NCBI GenBank assembly: GCA_949316235.1
Contig: OX438751.1
Location: forward strand, 7,030,413 to 7,094,412
Length of the DNA stretch: 64,000 nt
From: Oegoconia quadripuncta
Taxonomy: Eukaryota; Arthropoda; Insecta; Lepidoptera; Autostichidae
Direction: 5' to 3'
Shown here: piece after piece, positions 43,555-54,715 of the stretch
Layout: each line of letters begins with the position of its first letter
Numbering within the stretch: the first letter of the stretch is position 1
Notes under the pieces: model-generated
What the model was told of the DNA's origin: nothing
Seen by the model: the letters and a program-made list of their open reading frames with translations, nothing else
Databases searched by the model: none
Made by a program: the position numbers and the translations under genes

Positions 43555-44635
43555 AATTGATATTTTAAAGCTATGAGAATAGTATTCGTAGGAGTACAAT
43601 GCTATTATGTATTTTTTACTACTTTTGGGCTACCACGGCCTGCATTTCCTAAATCAACTCTGCTTGTAATCTTTGTTTTCCGTACCAAAATATGTAGGGA
43701 ACGCTTGCCAAACGTGTACAGATTTGGGGTAAATGATGGAGGACTCCGGTTGACGTCACTGGATATGGGAATTTTTACGTGGTATAGGAAATGTACCTAT
43801 TGCTATTGATACAACTTCTATATTCTGTCTGCAGAAAGCTTGTAGTTTGAGTACCTACATTGTATGATATTACTACATCAATTTTGTAGCTGCTGGTGTA
43901 TTTTAGCTATTAATTTTAATATATTCTTTAAATTAAAGTTACGGTCTAATTTTTTATATTGTTCAACATGACCTAAGCCGAGGTGAATACTTAAAAAAAC
44001 AGACAATTTAATTATTCAATGATCCCAAATTTATCTTGCGTAAAATTATTATTATAAAAAAAACTCATCAATGCACCGACCTTGATGAAAATATCAAACA
44101 AAATTAGCATACATATTGGAGTTTGAATATATTTACATTATACTCGAAATTAGAAGAAAAAACTGTTCATAATCATAATACTTGGTAATGTTGACATTAT
44201 TACTTATTTGTTATGTTTGATGCAAATCGGCGTCTGTGTATAAAAACAGAAAGAATTTATTACGTTTCATAAAAAGACATAACGGCATAGATCCATGCAG
44301 CATCATTCGCTATTTGTTTTTTATTAACCAAGTCAAGCAATGTCTGTCGTGGTCAATCCCTAGATGGGTGACTATTAATAGCATTGTCATACGATATTTC
44401 CGTACTTTGGAGGGCACAGCAACTTCGGGCCCAGAGAAACTATCGTCTCAAGCTACAGCGTCACAAAAACATTAGGACATACGTTTACGTATTTCCTGGT
44501 TTTGGAGGCTTCGCGGCCGCGCCTGCAAAGAATATGCTGCCTCAGTACAGAACAAAACCAAGTATTGTTTACCTACACAACGCATCATCATCCTATAAAA
44601 GTCCACTACTTGATATAAGCTTCTCCCATTGAGAT
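43555..44635. other. Intronic DNA without recognised features
   Basis: AT-rich with open frames up to 82 codons (for example 43573-43809 and 44384-44632) that show no recognisable protein content. Confidence 0.4.
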
Positions 44636-44639
44636 TTGC

Positions 44640-44800
44640 CCTAATCGCACCGCTGGGCAGGCGAGTTTGCGATCGCAGATTTTTTCTGAGAGCTCCGAAC
44701 CAATGACCTTGCTTCCCATCACATTGGTCTATGCTGCCTCGTCGCCTTTAACGGCAACCACCGGAAGAGAGTAGACCCTATTGGGATTTTTGTCCTTTTG
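44640..44800 (-). repeat. Family-E-related repeat
   Basis: 'ccctaatcgcaccgctgggc', 'gtttgcgatcgcagattttt', 'gtcgcctttaacggcaacca' and 'ccggaagagagtaga' share blocks with 17350-17410 and 19380-19580. Confidence 0.4.
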
Positions 44801-44892
44801 GATATGTCAATCCCATTGTACCTAACCTAAATAGCGAAAGAGAGAATTATTGATGACAAGCGTTCATCAGACTACATAAGGACAAAGTTGCG

Positions 44893-45120
44893 TCAGAAGT
44901 AGGAACAACTAGTACATTGAATTTGAATAATGCCTACATCGAGTCTGTTCATATTAAATTTTCTAATAAACATATGTCTCTCTCTACTGTTCTTGGCACA
45001 CTCCATCAGTAAGTGTTGCACGTCTTCAATTTGTCCACAAACATCGCAATTAGGTGAATCAGCCTTTTTTGCATGCAAATTTTCCTGATGGATTTTGCCC
45101 GGATCTAACTCGGAACTCAT
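44893..45120 (-). pseudogene. Non-LTR retrotransposon C-terminal zinc-knuckle fragment
   Basis: The 75-codon frame has a Cys-His motif C25-x2-C28-x7-H36-x4-C41 (CDVCGQIEDVQHLLMEC), the nucleic-acid-binding motif found after the RT/RNase H part of jockey- and I-type elements, where 'C..CG..ED..HLL..C' is typical. Upstream residues (HQENLHAKKADSPN) also fit that region. The reverse transcriptase domain is missing. A dead insertion in Wnt10 intron 1, antisense to the gene. Confidence 0.75.
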
Positions 45121-45285
45121 AAAGAAAGATTAAAAAAAAAGTAGCACTCAGCCAATACCTACACACACATAGCACAATATACTGAGTTTAGTGACATGTG
45201 TCATATGGAAATAAGATTATTTTGAGATATTATTTTTAAAGAACTCTACCAAAAAACATCTATTGACTTGCACGTTTCAACAGCA

Positions 45286-45615
45286 ATTGGCTCAATGTAA
45301 ACAACATTGGGTTTAAGATTCGGAGGCGCTGGTTCGATCCCCAGCGGGGTATATGTTTAAGTACTCGGTTTAGTTGGTGGTAGGGCATTTTAAAATGTCC
45401 GCCTGGGTACCACCGCCACCACCATCTTATCTAAATCTGCCGCCAAACAGCAATGTTGTGTTCCGGTTGTCAGAGATAAGATAGCCAGTCCTCCAAATGT
45501 GTTCGGGTTTCCGGGTCAGTACGCTTCTACCTTCGACCTCATCTTCACTTCTTCATCTTCTTAATATCAGGTGTGATTGCGGTCAAGTACGATCCCGTTG
45601 TGGTTAAATAAAAAC
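45286..45615 (+). repeat. SINE family A
   Basis: 'ttggctcaatgtaaacaaca', B box GGTTCGATCC, full body with a small duplication ('ccaccgccaccaccatctta' and 'ttcacttcttcatcttctta'), and the A-rich end 'gttgtggttaaataaaa'. Confidence 0.88.
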
Positions 45616-45619
45616 GTGT

Positions 45620-46820
45620 GCATTGCCGTTCTCCTAACACATGTGAATTATGAAATTTGCCTACTAGGAGAATCCAAAAAACTAGTATCATTATTGTTAA
45701 ACTGGTCTGGAAAATAAACTATTTTGTTTATTTCAAAAGGTGAACCGTGTATGTTGTGACAAACCGTTATAAAATGTTTATTTTTAATTTAAAATCAATA
45801 AATTAATTCCAGTCATAAATAAAACAAAACCTCCTACATTGATCTAAATTATACGGAACAATGAACCCATTAGTGGCCAAATGAATTGCGCTGATTTGTA
45901 ACAATCCGCACACAGAGAGATACACCCACGAGTAATTAAAAAGATAAAGCTATTTACTAATTTATACGTATCTTAACACTTATCGAGCGACTAATTCACT
46001 ATGTGGGCAACATTTTAAAGGTTACAATGTTCCACAATTCAGATGGTGTATCTCTTGGTTCTCATAGTAGATTATAAACCGAACAAATAGGTATCAAGTG
46101 CAGATACGCATTGTTGGTACACGGAATTTCAATCAGGCTGAAAAGCAAACAGTAAATTATATCGTAACTACAAGTTCGCTTAAACAATTTTACGCTTACT
46201 CTTGTCTGCTTTAAAGTTGCTTATTTAACGTTTGAATAGCGTATAGGACGTTGTTAAATCAAGTGTTAGGAAGGAAAATATTTGCAGAATTGTCGGCATG
46301 CAAAGAGAAGCAATGCAAGTAGCTGTAATTTGTATTGAAATAACCTTTGAATGGGTATCGTAGCATTTCATCAGGCCGGCTCGACATCGGATTTATTATT
46401 TTTTGCTTCTGAGGTCTTAAAGCACGAAATTATTGTTTTTGTCTCGACAAAAGGAATTCCTAAAGCAATTATGTTAAGTTTTGCGCCGGCTTTTAATTGG
46501 ATCACTCGAGGTTTAACGACTTGTTGGAAAATGCAGCGTGTTGCATCCTTCATTAATATCTGAGGTCCTACTACAAACTGGCAGGGCAGGTATGTTATAA
46601 AATAACAAGTCTTTTTAGGTCTATATTAGGTATTTGGATTAGGTTTTTATGTGCGATTAATGAGTTATGGGATCTCACCTTCTAGGTATCATTCATTATT
46701 TTATGTAGGTAACAAGACTAAATATGGAACAGTAGTACAGTCAAGTGCGAGTAGGTCTCCAGGCTAAGGATTCACTGTCTAATATTAACAAACTTCTTAA
46801 ACTGACGGAAGTAATTATAA
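45620..46820. other. Intronic DNA without recognised features
   Basis: No repeat assigned. Frames at 46351-46563 and, in reverse, 46371-46553 are open on both strands without recognisable content. Confidence 0.4.
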
Positions 46821-46821
46821 T

Positions 46822-47130
46822 AATGATAAATAAATATTTCAGACACTTATACCAATCATCTAGTTCCAAATTAAGCAAAATTTGTACTGTGGATACTAGA
46901 TAACGGATAAACATATATAAATATTTATATAAACATTCATGACTCAGGAAATTATATATTTTTTTTTATGCACGACCGGTTCGTACTTGACCTCAATCAC
47001 ACCTGATGTTGAGTGAAGATGTGTTCGAAGGTGGAAGCGTACTGACCCGGAAACCCCAACACATTTGGGGGGACTTAATCATCACACAGACATTTACCTC
47101 TCCCGGGATTCGAACCCGCAACTAGAAAAT
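46822..47130 (-). repeat. SINE family B split by a SINE A fragment
   Basis: The 3' part in reverse is at 46822-46952 ('tcagacacttataccaatca', 'ctagttccaaattaagcaaa'). The head part is at about 47076-47120 ('cacacagacatttacctctc', 'ccgggattcgaacccgcaac'). A family A fragment sits between them. Confidence 0.78.
46960..47075 (-). repeat. SINE family A fragment nested in SINE B
   Basis: 'tttttttatgcacgaccggt', 'tcgtacttgacctcaatcac' and 'acctgatgttgagtgaagat' through 'gtactgacccggaaacccca': the 3' third of family A in reverse, starting with the T-run that is its A-tail. Confidence 0.8.
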
Positions 47131-47437
47131 ATGTAGTTATGTTACTAAGACGATCTTTAGGCAAACGGCAAAATTAAGTTTTTTAGTTAATGATTCCGCA
47201 TACATTTAAAAATGACTGATTCTCGGATTTTCCCTTTGGCTTTGGTATGAAACCTTACTTCAATCCAAATTTCAAGATTCTAAGATATATAAGACTACCA
47301 GTCAGTTAGTATGAGAAAATTAATTAGAAAACCCATAATCTTTCTATTAGGATTGAATTACGAAAACGAAATTTTTACGAGACGTTAAGAACACTGACCT
47401 TAGTACTTCACATTAATTAAATACATATTAAATAAAT

Positions 47438-47545
47438 AAATAAATATCCTTGCACTTATACCACTATCTAGTTCCACACTAAGTAACTAGGCTTGTATTA
47501 TGGATACCAGATAGCGGATAGACTACACAAATACATTGTAAATTT
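47438..47545 (-). repeat. SINE family C, 3' part
   Basis: (TAAA)n then 'tatccttgcacttataccac' and 'ctagttccacactaagtaac', then 'taggcttgtattatggatac'. The head is missing. Confidence 0.7.
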
Positions 47546-47910
47546 AAAAAGAATATTAAATTTATTTATTCAAAAACAGTAACAAATAAAGAGATAGAAT
47601 TTAAATATAAACTAGAACAAAATGTAATAAATTGGGGCCGCGAGGCAAGGTAGCCAAAACGCTGGCAGCGTTTCCTCGTTGTATGCAGATACTTAAGCGT
47701 TGAGCGAGGAAACAACCAGCCCTCGGGTCACCAGTGACATCGACTAAGCGCTTTGAAATATTAAAGAAAAATTTAAGAGCGCCCAGCCCCCAACGACCTA
47801 AAGTTTCGACTCCGAAAGCTAGGAAAATGTATTCGGAACCGATGTCTCTATATAAATATAAATATATACATATTATAAACGACAATATCCATAATTCGGT
47901 TACACATAAT

Positions 47911-48115
47911 CCCGCTAGGGGCATATGTTTGTGTGATGAATATACGGACATGTGTACCCGAGTTATGGATGTTTTCATTTATAATAAGTATTTATTTACA
48001 AATATATATATATAGTATATCAACCAACTGGTATCTATACAACACAAGCCCATAGTTGCTTACTGTGGAACTATGTACATAGCGCTGTGTGTATGTCTAA
48101 GGATATTTATTTACC
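47911..48115 (+). repeat. SINE family C, head truncated
   Basis: Starts at 'aatcccgctaggggcatatg', runs through the full body with an (AT)n insertion at 48002-48013, and ends at 'tatgtctaaggatatttatt'. Confidence 0.8.
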
Positions 48116-48119
48116 GGTA

Positions 48120-48740
48120 TTTTCGAAACCGGTTACAAGCCCTGAACTTAGGTTCTGCTTCACGATAACTTTGAACTAATTTAAAGTTGAATTCTGTATA
48201 TCTTGTACCTCTAGTCGTTCCGAAGAAAATGGGTTTTGATGGAGAGACACGTGTAACAAGGGTTCCGTATTTACCTTCGAGGTAGGGAACCTTAAAAGAT
48301 TTTGCTATTAAAATACTCCATGTAATCAGCTGCTAGAATTCTGAAGCAAAATTCACCAAACAACGGTAGTCACAGTAACATTAATGACAATTATTCAGGG
48401 GTTTCATTAATATTATTAAACGTCTGTTGTAATTCGTCTCTCAGCCCACCCTTTAATGATACACCAGCATTCCACGACCGTGGGAAGAGGTGTACGATAA
48501 GCAACAGTTATATAAAGACGGAAAACAGTGTTTAAACTTTTGCTGTGATTACTTTTGGCGTTCCGTATACTCGGCTGATAATGTTGAATGGTTTTGGACA
48601 CGACATTTAAAGTAAACAGAGAAATAGTCGGGTCATTTTAACATGTGTTAGTCACGTTGTTAGGTGTGTTGGGAAGATTTAGTGAGGTACTGCGATAGGT
48701 AGGCAAATGTCCAGCAGTGGACTTCCAAAGGGTGCTTCAA
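48120..48740. other. Intronic DNA
   Basis: Includes a LINE-type fragment at 48235-48300 ('acaagggttccgtatttacc', 'ttcgaggtagggaaccttaa'), a pattern common in insect retroelement 3' regions. Otherwise nothing recognised. Confidence 0.4.
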
Positions 48741-48741
48741 C

Positions 48742-49083
48742 TTTTCTTTTTTATCCACAACGGGTTAGCACTTGACCTCAATCACACCTGATGTTAGGTG
48801 AAGATGAGCCCAAGGAACTGGGGTATGATGGATGGTATAATAAGTCCGGTACTGACCCGGAAACCCCATCTTATTTAGGGGACTGGCTATCTTATCTCTG
48901 ACAACCGGAACACACCAATGCTATTAACATTGCTGTTTAACATTTAGATAAGATGGTGGTAGCTAGCCAGGCGTACATTTAAAATGCCCTACCACCAACC
49001 AAACCGAGTAGTAAATATGTACCCCGATGGGGATCGAACCCGTGACCTCCGAAACGTAAACCACGGAGCCAAGGAGGCGGTTA
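48742..49083 (-). repeat. SINE family A, full length with internal insertion
   Basis: The T-run and 'atccacaacgggttagcact' at the left are the tail; the head at the right has 'ggatcgaacccgtgacctcc' (B box) and 'ccacggagccaaggaggcgg'. About 45 extra bases ('ccaaggaactggggtatgat' and more) interrupt the body near 48810-48855. Confidence 0.85.
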
Positions 49084-49194
49084 AAAACGGTAACTTTACC
49101 GATCATACACATTTAAACAATATTTTACGAATATAAATTACAGTGCATATATTTGCATTCCTCATGTTAGCTATTATGTAAGACGCTGCTTGGG

Positions 49195-49365
49195 ATATGA
49201 AGCGTTTGGATGTTCGAAACATTAAAAGTTTAATGTATGAAAACAACATCCACGTTTCACCTTCCGAAATATACAGAAATGCACATGCAATGCAAATCTA
49301 TAGATTTTTTTTGGTGGATAGTTCTATTAGCCGCCTTTTACGGCACCCACGGGAAGAAGCGGGTA
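49195..49365 (+). repeat. Interspersed repeat, family E, cut by the mariner-type element
   Basis: 'acatccacgtttcaccttcc', 'gaaatatacagaaatgcaca' and 'ggcacccacgggaagaagcg' are the usual family E blocks. The block ends in GGG-TA, where the element at 49368 starts, so the MITE inserted into this repeat. Confidence 0.65.
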
Positions 49366-49367
49366 TA

Positions 49368-50192
49368 CAGGGCGTCCCAAAGTTATGGGACATGAAGGGG
49401 AAGTACCTTAAATATCGTAGATAGTGAATTTTGCTCAAAGAAGACTTTATGTTATTTTTAAAAGTTAGTAATTCTGCATTCATAGATTTTCTAAAAATTA
49501 TTTGCTTCGGCTGGGAATCGAACCGACTCAAATGTGAAAAAAAAAACACCCTACTTTTATGATGCCAATCGAAAGAATAGCTAAAAAATAATAACTCTGC
49601 CTAAGTAACATAGTATTTTAAAAGAAAGGAACAACGTGAAATTAATCATTTTAATCAAATAAAAAACATACATGAAACTGCCGTAGTCAATTAAGTAGGT
49701 ATTTTTTTGTAAATTAATTAATTAAATGCTCAAAATGTGATCCCTCTTGTTATCATTTCATCTACACGTGCACTTATAATAAGGAAAACTATGTTAGTAC
49801 CTATTTTATGAAGTGGGTACTTATTTACGAATAATCAATGCTATCTTTGGAATGATAATATCGCTACTTTTCGAACGTCGTCGGCAATAAATAACTTTCT
49901 TGAAATTTGACTCAATCATTTTATGTTGTTCCTTTCTTTTAAAATACTATGTTACTTAGGCAGAGTTATTATTTTTTAGCTATTCTTTCGATTGGCATCA
50001 TAAAAGTAGGGTGTTTTTTTTTTCACATTTAAGTCGGTTCGATTCCCAGCCGAAGCAAGTAATTTTTAGAAAATCTATGAATGCAGAATTACTAACTTTT
50101 AAAAATAACATAAAGTCTTCTTTGAGCAAAATTCACTATCTACAATATTTAAGGTACTTCCCCTTCATGTCCCATAACTTTGGGACGCCCTG
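49368..50192 (-). mobile_element. Mariner/Tc1-type element with 268-bp inverted repeats, copy 2
   Basis: 825 bp, starting CAGGGCGTCCC and ending GGGACGCCCTG, flanked by TA (49366-49367, 50193-50194). Arms are 49368-49635 and 49925-50192. The core is the same as in 20546-21402 but inverted, and about 30 bases shorter with a different middle segment around 49755-49825. On the - strand it keeps the same ATG piece and part of the FEHLIN end. Non-autonomous. Confidence 0.88.
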
Positions 50193-50219
50193 TATATGTA
50201 TCTATAAGGATGAACTTAA

Positions 50220-50456
50220 CTTTTTTTTTAATTAATATTTGGTGCACTTACACCAATCATCTAGTCCCAAACTAAGCAAAGCTTGTACTATGGATACTAG
50301 ATAACGGATAAACATACATAAATATTTATAAAAACATCCATGACTCGGGAATAAATGTTCGTATTCATCATACAAACAATTACCCCTCGCGGGATTCGAA
50401 CCCGCGACCGTTGGTTTCGCTGACGGGGTCACTATCCACTACACCAATCGGTCGTC
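50220..50456 (-). repeat. SINE family B, full length
   Basis: Tail at the left, 'ctcgcgggattcgaacccgc' (B box and T stem) and head 'tgacggggtcactatccact' and 'acaccaatcggtcgtc' at the right. One of the best copies; it starts 28 bases after the mariner-type element. Confidence 0.9.
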
Positions 50457-50459
50457 AAT

Positions 50460-51235
50460 CTTTATTATAGTGTGTTTGAAATACTCTCATTCATTCATTC
50501 ACAGTGACATAAGGCTGGAATTGTTTTATTTGTGAATGAAACACTTCGTCTACTCTTCCCCATTCATTTCCTTTTTCATTCCCATCTGTTATCCCCGTAC
50601 ACGTTTTCTCTCAATGTTTTCTTTTATTGTTAGAGAGATATTGTGGTGAAATGTATATTAGAGGTAGGTAGGTATATGAGTAAATTGTGAAATGGTACCC
50701 ATTGTTGGCTGCGTCCCGGGAGGTGAGTATTAACCTCCTCTTTTGGAGTGTGCGGTCGCGGTGCGCACTATAGTTAGGGTTAAGATGACGCGTTATATAC
50801 AATTTTCAACTGACTCCAAAAAAGGTGGCTGTTTTATATTCGCCTGTATGTATTTTTTTATGTATTTTCAGACATATTTTCGCAAATTGTCAATCGATTT
50901 TGATAATGGTTTTTTAAAAAATAAATAAATTTGATTTAGATCTGATGACGCACTTCCGAGATAGAGAATGGAACTTTACTGAAGTCGGTTGTCATGCCAA
51001 TTTTTGGCGGTTTGATAAACTCATAAAATTGCACTCAGCACTTTCTTTTTCAAATTAATGTGTTTTTAAATATATCAATTCAAAATGAGGGTAATATATT
51101 CAACGCGTATGTATGTATGTATTACCACCTTAACGCCTTAGCCTATTTCTAAACGAGATGACGTTAGATTCGCACTAGTCCTGGGAATGTTATATGAATA
51201 CCAACACTCGTATTAATACCACTAGTAGTCACTCA
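50460..51235. other. Intronic DNA with repeat pieces
   Basis: 'caactgactccaaaaaaggt' with 'ggctgttttatattcgcc' at about 50808-50845 is a piece of the common 'ccgacttcaaaaaaggagg' repeat. No gene. Confidence 0.4.
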
Positions 51236-51240
51236 ACCAT

Positions 51241-51452
51241 TGACGATCGATTGGTGTAGTGGTAGTTGCGGGTTCGAATCCCGCGACGGGTACATGTTTG
51301 TATGATGAATACGAACATTAATTCCCGAGTGTTTTATGTTTACATAAATATTTATGTATGTTTATCCGTTATCTAGTATCCATAGCACAAGCTTTGCTTA
51401 GTTTGGGACTAGATGATTGGTGTAAGTGTCCGAAATATTTATAAAAAAAAAA
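51241..51452 (+). repeat. SINE family B, short head
   Basis: 'gacgatcgattggtgtagtg' passes directly to 'gttgcgggttcgaatcccgc', an internal deletion of about 25 bases between the A and B boxes. Body complete to 'gtgtccgaaatatttataaa'. Confidence 0.87.
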
Positions 51453-51529
51453 ACCTATCATGTCAAAACGAAAAGTGAATGCGATTACGCCACGAGTTTC
51501 ACCAAACCTATAGTATATACACATGAATC

Positions 51530-51590
51530 CCGCTGGTAATCGAACCCGCGACCTCCGTTATGTAAATATTGGCCATGGAGGCGATGAACA
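51530..51590 (-). repeat. SINE family A head fragment
   Basis: 'cgctggtaatcgaacccgcg' and 'acctccgttatgtaaatatt', then 'ggccatggaggcg', in reverse: B box, spacer and A-box side only. Confidence 0.6.
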
Positions 51591-51599
51591 CCTGAAATT

Positions 51600-52480
51600 A
51601 CTAAACAATTCCATACAACATTTATCTAGTATTTTAAGGTTTAAAACGAACAAACTGTACTGTAAAATAAACAAAACATCCAATAAGTTACTACATCTAT
51701 ATAATGCGCTGTTGGAATGTCTCAAATGAAAGTATTCCCAAAGTATTCATAAACGAAAATTCTTATCAAGTTTTCCCAACGGATTTATTAATTAAAATCT
51801 CTCATAGCTTATTAGTTCGGTAGTCGGATGCCTCACAAATTGTGTACAAACTCAGGAGCTGCTAAACAAATTGTTTAGTTTATAAACTATTCCAAACTCG
51901 TCGATAACATCTATGTTCAGAATAAATTAATTAAAATGACATTAATTATTGAACAAGCTCCCAATTAGTGGCAATACTGACAAAAAAATATGTGAACCCT
52001 ACTGATGTTATGGTTTATGTTTTATAATTTTTTGTTTATCAGATAAAAGTGTTTGATAATAGAATCGTTAAACAGTTACAGTTACGCCTAATCGCAATCT
52101 CATCATTATCGTATCTTCCCTAAATACTCTTCTTTCCCTTTCTGCCCTCAGCAGACTGCTTGACTCAATAAAGTAACATGCAGCGCGAATGGTTGGTGCC
52201 ATTTTCATGGTTGCTCCTGCGACGTTTTAGAGTCATTATTATGCAATGACAGATATGTCCTGTAGTTCTAAAAGGTGTATATAATGTCACCTTATAGAAA
52301 TATGACGGAACCGTCACCACTAACCTAACCTAGCGCCATCTGTGTTGAGCTTTCCACGTTAAGTGTTACTTATCATCGTATTCTGATGAACTATTGACCT
52401 CGATGACCTTTTGCCGCCATTATGTTTTTTTTTCATCGCATCTCCACTGCATTGTCATTCAATACACACTATTAGAATAT
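51600..52480. other. AT-rich intronic DNA
   Basis: No gene or clear repeat recognised. Confidence 0.4.
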
Positions 52481-52587
52481 GAGCAAACTAGTATTTACCC
52501 GCGGTTTCACTCGAGTGGAATTATCAAAGGAAAAAAACAAATAAATTACACATCACATCTATCGCATTTACAATATTGTTGGTTGAA

Positions 52588-53090
52588 TATCAAATCAAAT
52601 CAAAAATGCTTTATTTTGTAGGTACCTACACAGGATACACTTAAAATAGTCAGATTTTACCATTTTAAAGCTCCTGCTTGTTCAAAAGGCAATGTTCCCC
52701 TGAGAAGAACAAGCAAGAAAAGCGAAGTTGCTCTTTTAAAAATAAAGTTTTTATATTATAAAAAGGCACAATAATATTTCATTGCTTGCCTGGTTATGCG
52801 AACGAGCTGGTTATGTCCATGAATGTTTATCATCTAAAAAATCTGATATATTATAATATGCTTTCTTAAGCCTTTGAGCGCCACGCCGGTCACCGGTGAC
52901 CGGAAAACAATTGATTTTCAATTGTGTCTGCGTCGCGGCAGTTAACGTGTTAATAAGTTTCTGTTTTATAGTATCTTTAAATTTATTGAAAGGAAGATTT
53001 TGTATACCAACAGGAACCTTATTGAAAAAGCGTATACATAACCCTTTGAAGGAATTACTGACTTTGTGGAGGCGACTTATGTGACCTGCT
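52588..53090 (-). pseudogene. Non-LTR reverse transcriptase C-terminus and 3' UTR
   Basis: On the - strand one frame reads RLHKVSNSFKGLCIRFFNKV, then PVGIQNLPFNKFKDTIKQKL. After the nested insertion at 52870-52949 it resumes with KKAYYNISDFLDD. This order (R.FN.LP..I....FK..L....YY...D(F/Y)L.D) is the standard C-terminal end of CR1/jockey-group reverse transcriptases. The 3' UTR runs left to a (TTTGAT)n tail at about 52588-52605. The catalytic part is absent, and the remnant is antisense in Wnt10 intron 1. Confidence 0.75.
52870..52949. mobile_element. piggyBac-like MITE, 80 bp, TTAA-flanked
   Basis: Flanked on both sides by TTAA (52866-52869, 52950-52953), the piggyBac target duplication. 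It begins GCCTTTGAGCGCCACGCC and ends with the complement of CACGTTAACTGCCGCGACGC, weakly inverted and of the type seen at piggyBac ends. Removing it rejoins the reverse transcriptase remnant around it. Contains the 18-base palindrome CCGGTCACCGGTGACCGG at 52886-52903. Confidence 0.75.
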
Positions 53091-53169
53091 AATTTATCTT
53101 TATTTCTTATAATGACATCATGTTTATCACTATTTTTCCTAAATTATGCTATTTTTGACTTTATATTTT

Positions 53170-53655
53170 GACGACCGATTGGTGTAGTGGATAGTCAGCG
53201 AAACCAACGGTTGCGGGTTCGAATCCCGCGACGGGTAAATGTTTGTTCATACAAACATTTCAAATCAATCAATCAAATACGCTTTATTGTTTAAATAAGG
53301 AAGGTACATTTAAATATCTTATAGAAACTACAAATTAGGCGGCCTTATCGCTAACAGCGATCTCTTCCAGGCAAACCTATCATCACGGAATTCAATAGGA
53401 GTAATTAAGTGGGTTAGCACAAATAATTTCTTAATTGTTAAGTACATCTGAAAGTTCTGCATATTGAAATCAAAAAGTGTTACTTATTTATTTATTTAGT
53501 TATTTATTTATAACATTTATTCCCGAGTGTTGGATGTTTATATAAATATTTATGTATGTTTATCCGTTATCTGGTATCCATAGCACAAGCTTAGCTTAGT
53601 TTGGGACTAGATGATTGGTGTAAGTGTCCGAAATATATATTTATTATTATTATTT
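53170..53655 (+). repeat. SINE family B split by a LINE end
   Basis: Head 'gacgaccgattggtgtagtg' and GGTTCGAATCC at 53170-53260; the body resumes at about 53509 with 'acatttattcccgagtgttg' and runs to 'gtgtccgaaatatatattta'. Confidence 0.88.
53262..53508 (-). repeat. Non-LTR retrotransposon 3' end inserted in SINE B
   Basis: Starts 'aatcaatcaatcaaatacgc' and 'tttattgt' (reverse of an AATAAAGCG tail), contains 'ctaacagcgatctcttccag' (reverse of the 'ctggaagagatcgc' block seen at 15120), and is flanked by AACATTT on both sides, a probable target duplication. Confidence 0.75.
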
Positions 53656-53733
53656 TTTTTTTTAATGTATATTAGATTTTCAAAAATGTACTGTGACGAA
53701 AAGGTTAGAATATTATACTATTTAAATCTGTCT

Positions 53734-54715
53734 CTAAGTGACACTGCAGGTCTCGGCAGTTTTTTTCTTGTCTAAAGATCGAAATGCTTTTAAAATATCT
53801 ATAGGACTTACATGATTAAGTTTAAAATGGGAGTCACAAAACCCCACATTTTCTTTAAGTAGCGATTCAGCGAGTGTGAGACATGAATCCAGAGATTTTG
53901 TAGTCGATATTGGAATATTAGTAAATAATTTTTCAAAAGCTTCTGCAACTTCTAATTGTGTAGTTAGCATTCGATCATTAATTTTAGTCGCGTATCAGTG
54001 TTACGAACCTTAACTTTGCCAGTTTCGCTATTTATAACTTTCCAAGTTCGCGCTATCCTTTATTTTGTTATTTATAAATTTTGTTGTTGCTGTGGCACAA
54101 GCTCGCTTGAATATTTTCGAGTATTGCCTAACATATTCATTAAAACTTTCGCTCTTATTATATGTCCTTTCATCATAAAGCTCATAACTTTTGCCTACTT
54201 TTATGAATTCCCACCGTCGGCCAATCACTAAAAACGAGCGAATTGTTGATTTTAACAGTTTTTGCTAAGAAAACTTTATTACTTTAAGTTTTTCACATGT
54301 CAAAAAATCGTCACAGTATTCTATGTTCATCGCGTTAGATAATCGCTAACTGACCACAGTGATCAGAACATAATTTATTTAAAATAGGGTTGTAAATTGT
54401 AGAAAATATTATCAATGCAAGAAGCTGATGTAGAAGCTATTCTAGTGGGCACTGAAAAAAGATTAGCAAGATTATAGCAACTGAGGAAAGATTTAAATCT
54501 TCTAGTTTGAGTGCTATCTTCTAATATGGTTATATTAAAACCTCCGCAAATTACAATGTATTTATTCGAACCACTAATTTTCCTCAGGATTTCATCCATG
54601 ATTTTCTCAAATAATTCATAAGATGAAGAAGGGGGCTTATATACGCATAATACAGTAAGCCGCGCAAGTTCCACACAGGCTATTTCAATAGTTGTTAGAT
54701 GTTAGAGATAGACAT
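53734..54715 (-). pseudogene. Non-LTR retrotransposon endonuclease and linker, dead
   Basis: Read on the - strand from about 54715. IEIACVELARLTVLCVYKPP matches the endonuclease core (YRPP motif). ICGGFNI stands where the catalytic GDFN should be, so the Asp is replaced by Gly. PTRIASTSASCIDNIFYN is the usual TR..S..IDNI block. After a frameshift CSDHCGQL keeps the SDH catalytic motif (complement of about 54359-54367). A linker follows (FNEYVRQYSKIFKRACATAT, then WKVINSETGKVKVRN in another frame, then EVAEAFEKLFTNIP), ending before the reverse transcriptase. This order is typical of CR1/jockey-group elements. Several frameshifts and stops show it is not functional. It lies antisense in Wnt10 intron 1 and stops roughly 75 bases before the exon 2 acceptor. 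Confidence 0.85.
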
